10,178 nucleotides of DNA. Source: Clostridium sp. GTDB lineage: Bacteria; Bacillota; Clostridia; Acetivibrionales; Acetivibrionaceae. Below the pieces are notes generated by a model. The model did not search any database. It had not been told where the DNA came from and saw nothing but the letters and a program-made list of their open reading frames with translations. The stretch covers positions 1 to 10,178 of the forward strand of contig DUVG01000125.1 in the NCBI GenBank assembly GCA_012841175.1, written 5' to 3'. A program made the position numbers and the translations under genes. Below are positions 5,875 to 10,178 of this stretch, one piece after another (within the stretch, counting starts at the first letter, position 1; each line of letters opens with the position of its first letter).

Positions 5875-5920
5875 AGAAGGGGCTGAATAATTAATTTATT
5901 CAGCCCCTTCTAATTTTAAA
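5875..5920 (+). terminator. Long hairpin after the rhodanese gene
   Basis: AGAAGGGGCTGAATAA (5875-5890) pairs perfectly over 16 bp with 5896-5911 around a 5-base loop. Only a weak TAATTTT follows rather than a clean T-run. It probably ends the transcript or protects its 3' end. On the opposite strand no T-run is adjacent either. Confidence 0.7.
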
Positions 5921-5983
5921 AACACAAGATATTTTGTAAGTTTGAGATTTCAAAAAGGATGATTTACAATTTTAAACCTTATG

Positions 5984-6013
5984 TTAACATTTTATGTTTC
6001 TTTTGAATATTAT
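5984..6013 (+). promoter_or_regulatory. Possible promoter for the 94-residue protein
   Basis: TTAACA (5984-5989) and TATTAT (6008-6013) are 18 bases apart and place transcription start about 25 bases before the ATG at 6045. The -35 lies inside the perfect palindrome ATGTTAACAT (5981-5990). In DNA this AT-rich such matches are common, so the call is tentative. Confidence 0.4.
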
Positions 6014-6044
6014 ATAGCATAAGAAAATATAAGGAAGTTATATT

Positions 6045-6329
6045 ATGGAATATTCAGAATTCTGGATTGATTCAAAGGATTGTAGGTCATCATCTTGTGG
6101 GAAGCCAGTTGCATGTAAAGAAGATTTTTGTCCTCAACTTCCAGGAACAGTATTACGCATCTCTATACCACCAGGATCAGCTATAAACCTACTAAACTTA
6201 GTAGAACTTACTTCCCCGGGAGGAATTTGTATTATATTACGCATTCCACTTTTGGGTGGTAGTTCTAGATTAGGAGGCTTACTTGATTCAATAAGGGATG
6301 CAGGAGGAAAAATTGAAGTTCTATCATAA
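6045..6329 (+). CDS. Small cysteine-containing protein with internal duplication, unrecognised
   Basis: I do not recognise this 94-residue family. The N-terminal third is polar and has four cysteines (C13, C18, C24, C29) spaced CX4CX5CX4C, so it could bind metal or form disulfides; C62 is a fifth. The rest is hydrophobic and glycine/proline-rich. It contains two related units: LRISIPPGSAINLLNLV (37-53) and LRIPLLGGSSRLGGLLD (65-81). The underlying DNA shares the exact 10-mer TATTACGCAT at 6151-6160 and 6235-6244, 28 codons apart, which supports a duplication. There is no signal peptide or clear transmembrane helix. AAGGAA at 6031-6036 is 8 bases before the ATG. It stands alone between the rhodanese hairpin and the channel gene. 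A spore-associated structural protein is one guess only, based on composition and the sporulating host. Confidence 0.72.
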   Translation: MEYSEFWIDSKDCRSSSCGKPVACKEDFCPQLPGTVLRISIPPGSAINLLNLVELTSPGGICIILRIPLLGGSSRLGGLLDSIRDAGGKIEVLS

Positions 6330-6381
6330 AGAATAAAAAATAGATTTTAGCATTTGGTTTTTAGACTAAATGGAAGGCGTT

Positions 6382-6408
6382 GAGGCAGCGACAGCTGCTT
6401 TCTCTTTG
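6382..6408 (+). terminator. Weak hairpin, possible terminator after the 94-residue gene
   Basis: AGGCAGC (6383-6389) pairs with GCTGCTT (6394-6400), including one G-T pair, around GACA. The T-rich TCTCTTT follows. It is locally the most GC-rich point of the 180-base gap. It could equally be a structured element in the channel gene leader. Confidence 0.45.
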
Positions 6409-6422
6409 TGTTTAAATACCTA

Positions 6423-6434
6423 TAGCATGTGCTA
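6423..6434. repeat. Short palindrome upstream of the channel gene
   Basis: TAGCA-TG-TGCTA is a 5-bp inverted repeat with a 2-base centre, about 76 bases before the channel start. It could be an operator half-site pair. Its small size allows chance occurrence. Confidence 0.25.
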
Positions 6435-6463
6435 AGAAGCTTTACAAAAAGAAAAAATTAATG

Positions 6464-6491
6464 TACTATATCAAATGAATTCTGTATAGTA
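6464..6491. repeat. Inverted repeat just before the channel RBS
   Basis: TACTATA (6464-6470) and TATAGTA (6485-6491) are perfect 7-bp inverted arms around 14 bases, ending 4 bases before the GGAGGGG. The right arm contains TATAGT, usable as a -10, but no -35 is found 16-18 bases upstream. It may be an operator or a leader hairpin near the ribosome binding site. Confidence 0.35.
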
Positions 6492-6509
6492 TCTTGGAGG
6501 GGATTTATT

Positions 6510-7763
6510 ATGAAAGAATATGTTTTAGATGTATTAATAGGGTATGGAATGAAGGGCGAAATTGCAAATTATTTATTTTATGCCTTGTTGGTTGCCTTTG
6601 TTGCACTAATAAGCTTTACGGCAAATTTAATAACTAAAAAAGTTATTTTAAGAATTTTGGCACATTATATTAGAAATAATAGATTTAAATGGGATACCAT
6701 TATGCTGGAGAGAAGAGTTTTCCAAAGAATGTCCCACATTGTTCCAGCTATTATTATATATGGTTTTGCATCAGTTTTTCCAGAGGATGTTGAAGCTAAA
6801 ATATACATAGGTGTAACAGTTTATATTATGGCCATGGCCATGCTGATTATTAGTTCTTTTTTAGATTCAGTAAATGATATTTATAATAACTTTGAAGTGT
6901 CTAAAACAAGGCCTATTAAAGGATATATTCAAGTAGTTAAAATTTTTGTTTTTGTAATTGGTGGAATATTGATTATTGCTGAGGTTATTGGTCAAAATCC
7001 TCTGGTTCTTTTAGGAGGTATAGGAGCACTTTCAGCCGTACTTTTGCTGATATTCCAAGATTCTATACTAGGACTTGTAGCGGGAATTCAATTGTCCTCT
7101 AATGACATGGTAAGGGTTGGGGATTGGATTGAAATGTCCAATTACGGGGCGGATGGATATGTAATTGATATATCTTTAAACACTGTAAAAGTACAAAATT
7201 TTGATAAAACAATAACTACCATTCCTACATATAAACTTGTGTCAGACTCCTTTAAAAACTGGAGGGGTATGGTAGAAACAGGCGGAAGAAGAATAAAGCG
7301 TTCTATTTTCATTGATACATCAAGTATTTCTTTTTGTTCAGATGAAATGATTAAGGAATTTAAAAAAATACACTATTTAAAAGATTACATAATAAAAAAG
7401 CAAAAGGAAATCGAAGAATATAATAAAAAAAATGATATTGATTCCTCTATAAAGGTAAATGGAAGAAGACTTACTAATATAGGAGTGTTTAGAGCCTATA
7501 TTGATAATTATCTTAAAAATCATCCTGGGCTTAACAAGGAAATGCTTCAAATAGTAAGACAGCTGACGCCTAGGGAATATGGGCTTCCAATAGAGATTTA
7601 TGTATTTACAAAGACCACTAAGTGGGTTGAGTATGAGGGGATACAGTCTGATATTTTTGATCACATATTAGCTGTGGTACCTGAATTTGGACTAAAGGTA
7701 TTTCAAAATCCTACAGGATATGATTTCAGATCTTTTAATAATAATGTTTCAGGTGGGAAGTAA
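6510..7763 (+). CDS. ybdG: MscS-family mechanosensitive ion channel (YbdG type)
   Basis: This membrane channel opens on membrane tension during hypo-osmotic shock and releases small solutes. The 417 residues match E. coli YbdG (415) in length and closely in its most characteristic region. Membrane segments are at about 22-42, 76-91, 98-118 and 141-161. The pore-lining TM3 lies at about 165-195 and ends in FQDSILGLVAGIQLSSNDM. The cytoplasmic beta-domain follows with VRVGDWIEMSNYGADGYVID and FDKTITTIPTYKLVSDSF. NWRGMVETGGRRIKRS and the alpha/beta domain reach the C-terminus. These motifs distinguish the YbdG subgroup from classic 286-residue MscS. GGAGGGG at 6496-6502 is 7 bases before the ATG. 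It appears monocistronic; its leader carries several inverted repeats. No defect is visible. Confidence 0.94.
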   Translation: MKEYVLDVLIGYGMKGEIANYLFYALLVAFVALISFTANLITKKVILRILAHYIRNNRFKWDTIMLERRVFQRMSHIVPAIIIYGFASVFPEDVEAKIYIGVTVYIMAMAMLIISSFLDSVNDIYNNFEVSKTRPIKGYIQVVKIFVFVIGGILIIAEVIGQNPLVLLGGIGALSAVLLLIFQDSILGLVAGIQLSSNDMVRVGDWIEMSNYGADGYVIDISLNTVKVQNFDKTITTIPTYKLVSDSFKNWRGMVETGGRRIKRSIFIDTSSISFCSDEMIKEFKKIHYLKDYIIKKQKEIEEYNKKNDIDSSIKVNGRRLTNIGVFRAYIDNYLKNHPGLNKEMLQIVRQLTPREYGLPIEIYVFTKTTKWVEYEGIQSDIFDHILAVVPEFGLKVFQNPTGYDFRSFNNNVSGGK

Positions 7764-7869
7764 GCTGTGTTAGAAAAGTTTATAGTTTAATTTGGGATGG
7801 AAACTTTTTAGCTCCCTTTTCATAATATATAACTAGAGAGGTTATGTAAACAAGGAGGGAGTTTTGTTT

Positions 7870-8105
7870 ATGTATTATGATTATGACTTTTTATACTGTG
7901 AAGATGCTATGTGCTGTGAAGATACTATGAGGCAAATACCTGGTGTACCAGGGGTTGTAACAATTTATATTGTACAGCAGGAGATACATTATATTCCATA
8001 GCTAATAGATACAATGTGAGCTTGCAGCGCTTAATTGCAGTAAACAGATTAGAAAATCCAGAGATTATATATCCAGGTATGAGAATTATTATTCCCCTCC
8101 AATAG
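7870..8105 (+). pseudogene. Short LysM-domain protein, broken by a 1-nt frameshift
   Basis: LysM domains bind N-acetylglucosamine-containing glycans such as peptidoglycan. The frame opened by ATG 7870 (AGGAGG at 7853-7858, 11 bases upstream) reads MYYDYDFLYCEDAMCCEDTM and reaches VTIYIVQQ, then goes off into EIHYIP and stops at 7999-8001. The -1 frame from 7980 to 8105 encodes the rest of a LysM domain: GDTLYSIANRYNVSLQRLI, then VNRLENPEIIYPGMRIIIPL. Joining them at 7978-7981 gives a 78-residue protein with a complete LysM, as though one G of an original GGG had been lost. No slippery heptamer for programmed -1 frameshifting is evident. The N-terminus has three cysteines and an 18-bp tandem repeat. 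The good RBS suggests recent damage or a sequencing error. Its intact form resembles small spore-coat or cell-wall LysM proteins, by inference. Confidence 0.82.
7896..7931 (+). repeat. 18-bp tandem duplication inside the LysM gene
   Basis: Units 7896-7913 and 7914-7931 match at 16 of 18 positions (CTGTGAAGATGCTATGTG against CTGTGAAGATACTATGAG). They encode CEDAM-C and CEDTM-R in frame, so the unit length of six codons preserves the reading frame. Confidence 0.8.
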
Positions 8106-8107
8106 CT

Positions 8108-8148
8108 AGTATATGCCGCCATATTTTATAAATGTGGCGGTGTATATT
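8108..8148. terminator. Convergent-gene hairpin between the LysM and amidase genes
   Basis: A stem of about 16 bp pairs 8111-8126 with 8130-8145. Its core is CCGCCA (8116-8121) with TGGCGG (8135-8140), extended on both sides by A-T and G-T pairs. It starts a few bases after the LysM stop (8105) and ends shortly before the minus-strand amidase stop (8155). It is well placed to stop transcription from both sides, although neither flank has a long T-run. Confidence 0.7.
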
Positions 8149-8154
8149 GATTTA

Positions 8155-9264
8155 TCAATAATTAACCCTTACCAGCCAGAAAACTATGCCTTTATCATTC
8201 CAGCCAAGATCCCAAGGAACTCTGTTTCTATCAGTATTATGGCAGTTTACCAATGCATAACCTTTAGAATCAATTCCCGTTACTACTGATATATGAGTTA
8301 TCTTTCCCTTTTTTTCATAGGCAATAAAATCACCTGGCAAAAGTTTGAAGGATCCTTTAAATACCTGATTATAAGTTCCTTTTAGAATGAGGGAGCCTCT
8401 GCCACTGTATATCATATAGTCTTTAAAAGCTTGTGCGTTTACCCAGGCTTTACTTCCTTCTTTTTCGTATTTCCAAGTATAGTCCTTTTTAAACCCTGCT
8501 CCTTCGTGTAAAATTTGTGATGCGAAATTTGCACAATCACCACCTAAAGGATTGTAGTCCTTGTATTTTTTGTTGTATTTATATCCGTATTCTTCACTAG
8601 CCGCTGCTCCACAATATTTGTCTGCATATTCCACAGCACTTATTCTTCTTGAATTTATATTAGAAAGATCAGCTGGTTTTGAGCTTAACACAAATTCTTT
8701 AAATTCTTCGGTTTTTATATTATCTAAATTTAGTGAATCTGCAAAAGGGTCGGTATACCATTCTTTTGATATTAGCCATTTACCATCTTTCTTTTCTAGA
8801 TTTAAAGAGTGATAAGTGCCAATTCGAAACAAGTTTTCAACATCCTGTTGGTCAATGTAAGAATACTTATATTCTGTAGATCCTATAAGATTATACTGAT
8901 AGCCAGATTCAGTATCCTTTATATGTCTAATTATCACTTTAGTATTAATATCATTAAAAACAATACCTTGTTTATCTGCCCAATTATGAAGGCATTTCAT
9001 TTTAATTGTCTGATGTTCATATGCCCAGGTGCCAAGTTTAGTGTTTTTATTGTAAAGAGATTCTAGAGTTTCTAAATCATTTTCTAGAAAGGCATTATTT
9101 CTAATGAGAAAAATTTTTTCTATCATATTTTGATGTTCATCACTTATAAAGATTGTAGGCAAAGCCTTGGAATCGTTATATAAAGATATACTGAAAATGC
9201 ATATAATTAATATAAACATTATTGATATTAAGAAAGTTTTTTTTACAGTTAAAAAAAAATACAT
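8155..9264 (-). CDS. Membrane-anchored or secreted protein with Amidase_6-type domain
   Basis: The 369-residue protein begins with a short basic tail and a hydrophobic segment (about 8-29) that acts as a signal anchor or signal peptide, so the rest lies outside the membrane. Residues about 45-172 look like an NTF2-like alpha/beta module (IEKIFLIRNNAFLENDLETL to KDGKWLISKEWYTDPF); this is a tentative fold call. Residues about 208-369 match the Amidase_6 (putative amidase) family of cysteine enzymes. AVEYADKY is followed by GGDCANFASQILHEGAGF with catalytic C244. GDFIAYEKKGKITHISVVTG carries the probable catalytic H324, and NCHNTDR and the WLVRV end follow. The likely target is an amide bond in cell-wall peptide, but the substrate is unproven. 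GGAGG at 9277-9281 lies 12 bases upstream of the ATG. It diverges from the YcdB-like gene. Confidence 0.88.
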   Translation of the reverse strand: MYFFLTVKKTFLISIMFILIICIFSISLYNDSKALPTIFISDEHQNMIEKIFLIRNNAFLENDLETLESLYNKNTKLGTWAYEHQTIKMKCLHNWADKQGIVFNDINTKVIIRHIKDTESGYQYNLIGSTEYKYSYIDQQDVENLFRIGTYHSLNLEKKDGKWLISKEWYTDPFADSLNLDNIKTEEFKEFVLSSKPADLSNINSRRISAVEYADKYCGAAASEEYGYKYNKKYKDYNPLGGDCANFASQILHEGAGFKKDYTWKYEKEGSKAWVNAQAFKDYMIYSGRGSLILKGTYNQVFKGSFKLLPGDFIAYEKKGKITHISVVTGIDSKGYALVNCHNTDRNRVPWDLGWNDKGIVFWLVRVNY

Positions 9265-9424
9265 TTTAAAATATTACCTCCAGGGTTTTAGAATGTGTTT
9301 TAAGGCACTCACTTATAAAATTATATGAAAAAATAAAAAAAACATTTCTAATTATTGAAACTTTTTAATTTTTAAATCGTCAAACAATTAGTATAGAATA
9401 ATATAACAATAGGAGGATTGTAAA
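9265..9424. promoter_or_regulatory. Divergent intergenic region of the amidase and YcdB-like genes
   Basis: Both genes must start transcription in these 160 bases. On the minus strand TATAAT (9325-9320) could be the amidase -10, but no -35 is convincing. On the plus strand TATAGAATAATATAAC (9392-9407) is -10-like, again without a clear -35. CTAATT-A-TTG (9349-9357) and CAA-AC-AATTAG form a 9-bp interrupted inverted repeat around about 24 bases. That would suit a shared regulator, but the AT content makes this weak. Confidence 0.35.
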
Positions 9425-10178
9425 ATGAAAAGAAAGGTGTCATTAATTTTAGCCATTATTATGGTTACAACACTTTGCATATCTAGTTTTGTCCACGCTG
9501 AACAAGGCATGAGCCTAGAAGATGCAATAAAGTTTGCCAAGGGCATATTAGAAATTTCAGAAGATTATACGGAGTTTAACTACGGAGTGAATAATTATGG
9601 AGAGGAAAAAACATGGAATTTAAGATGGTCTAAGGATGATATGTATGGCAGCAGCATAGAAGTAATGATGGATGATTCAGGGGATATATTGAGGTATTAC
9701 AATTATAACTATAAAGGCACAGAAAGTGGAAAGAAGCTGCCTAATCTAAGCAGAAGCGAAGCTCAAAAAATAGCAGAGGATTTTATTAAAAAATTAAATC
9801 CACAGGATGTATTTGATAGTTTAAAACTTGTACAAAGCGATCAAAGGTCATTTAGAGAAACATCACATTTCTTTTATTACATAGCAACATATGACGGAGT
9901 GCCTGTTCCGTTTAATAACATTAGAGTTACAGTAAATTATGATACAGGTGAAATTCAGGATTACAACAAAGCATGGACTTATGATATTGAGTTTCCTAAG
10001 GCTGATGATGCCTTAAGCATGGAAGATGCTGAAAAAACATATAAGGAAAAACTTGGTTTACAGCTTACTTATAACCTGGCAGGGGATAAAGTGTATCTTG
10101 CATATACTCCTGTTTACAGCAGCCAGTATGTAATAGATGCAATTACCGGTGAGGTAGTAGATCCTTCACAAAGTATGA
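9425..10178 (+). CDS. Exported YcdB/YcdC-like (PepSY-related) protein, 3' end missing
   Basis: The frame is open from ATG 9425 to the window edge (251 codons) without a stop; the TGA visible in the last bases is out of frame. AGGAGG at 9411-9416 is 8 bases upstream. A signal peptide is clear: MKRK, hydrophobic 5-22, cleavage after VHA at 23-25. The mature part has helix-plus-sheet units beginning MSLEDAIKFAKGIL (29-42), LSRSEAQKIAEDFIKKL (108-124) and LSMEDAEKTYKEKLGL (197-212). Between them lie beta segments such as FYYIATYDGVPVPFNNIRVT and VNYDTGEIQDY, and GEVVDP follows the last unit. This pattern is that of the YcdB/YcdC repeat proteins, which are PepSY-like and in clostridia often carry S-layer homology domains at the C-terminus. 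Whether that applies here lies beyond the window. A role in protease inhibition or envelope assembly is family-level inference. Confidence 0.85.
   Translation, partial: MKRKVSLILAIIMVTTLCISSFVHAEQGMSLEDAIKFAKGILEISEDYTEFNYGVNNYGEEKTWNLRWSKDDMYGSSIEVMMDDSGDILRYYNYNYKGTESGKKLPNLSRSEAQKIAEDFIKKLNPQDVFDSLKLVQSDQRSFRETSHFFYYIATYDGVPVPFNNIRVTVNYDTGEIQDYNKAWTYDIEFPKADDALSMEDAEKTYKEKLGLQLTYNLAGDKVYLAYTPVYSSQYVIDAITGEVVDPSQSM

Noticed and set aside
6189..6204. CTACTAA-AC-TTAGTAG palindrome inside the 94-residue gene
   Set aside because: It lies in coding sequence for leucine/valine-rich residues and can arise from synonymous codon choice; no independent sign of function.
7774..7820. AAAAGTTT/AAACTTTT stem after the channel gene as its terminator
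   Set aside because: Nearly all A-T with a 19-base loop; the following CTCCCTTTT is suggestive but too weak to call.
7925..8122. 65-codon minus-strand open frame over the LysM gene
   Set aside because: Antisense shadow of the LysM coding sequence; no RBS and no protein similarity.
8561..9066. Two plus-strand open frames (83 and 85 codons) inside the amidase gene
   Set aside because: Antisense shadows of a clearly recognisable amidase-domain protein; no ribosome binding sites.

Overview
The window is AT-rich, has strong AGGAGG-type ribosome binding sites, and carries spoVT and yabP/yabQ. This points to an endospore-forming, low-GC Gram-positive bacterium, most likely Clostridium or a close relative. 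The left 4.5 kb is the well-known sporulation, housekeeping and division cluster that runs from spoVT towards spoIIE in Bacillus and clostridia. The right 5.7 kb is a looser accessory region with mostly envelope or exported proteins. No tRNA, rRNA, CRISPR array or insertion sequence is visible.

Region 1 (1-4480), all on the + strand: spoVT, mazG, hup, rqcP (S4 domain), yabP, yabQ, divIC and yabR (S1 domain). It is not one uninterrupted operon. Intrinsic terminators follow spoVT, hup and rqcP, and yabR has its own sigma-A-type promoter. Only yabP-yabQ-divIC look like a single unbroken unit. Compared with the Bacillus order spoVT-yabM(spoVB-like)-yabN(mazG)-yabO-yabP-yabQ-divIC-yabR-spoIIE, the spoVB-like gene is missing between spoVT and mazG. 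The MazG here also lacks the N-terminal methylase domain of YabN. An orphan Shine-Dalgarno and an 82-codon stop-free stretch lie in that gap. spoVT, yabP and yabQ serve sporulation; HU compacts DNA; MazG clears unwanted NTPs; RqcP acts in ribosome quality control; DivIC acts in the septum.

Region 2 (4480-6509): an exported two-domain rhodanese with its own promoter and two inverted repeats in the leader, closed by a 16-bp hairpin. It is followed by a small, unrecognised cysteine-containing protein built on an internal duplication.

Region 3 (6510-8150): a YbdG-type MscS-family mechanosensitive channel, then a short LysM-domain gene broken by an apparent 1-nt deletion. A long hairpin suited to convergent transcription ends this region.

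Region 4 (8150-10178): a minus-strand membrane-anchored protein with an Amidase_6-type cysteine amidase domain, divergent from an exported YcdB/YcdC-like protein that runs off the right edge. With the LysM remnant these suggest an envelope or spore-wall neighbourhood, which is an inference from domain content and proximity only. The most interesting uncharacterised items are the 94-residue duplicated Cys protein (6045-6329), the rhodanese leader repeats, the LysM frameshift and the unusual start of yabQ.
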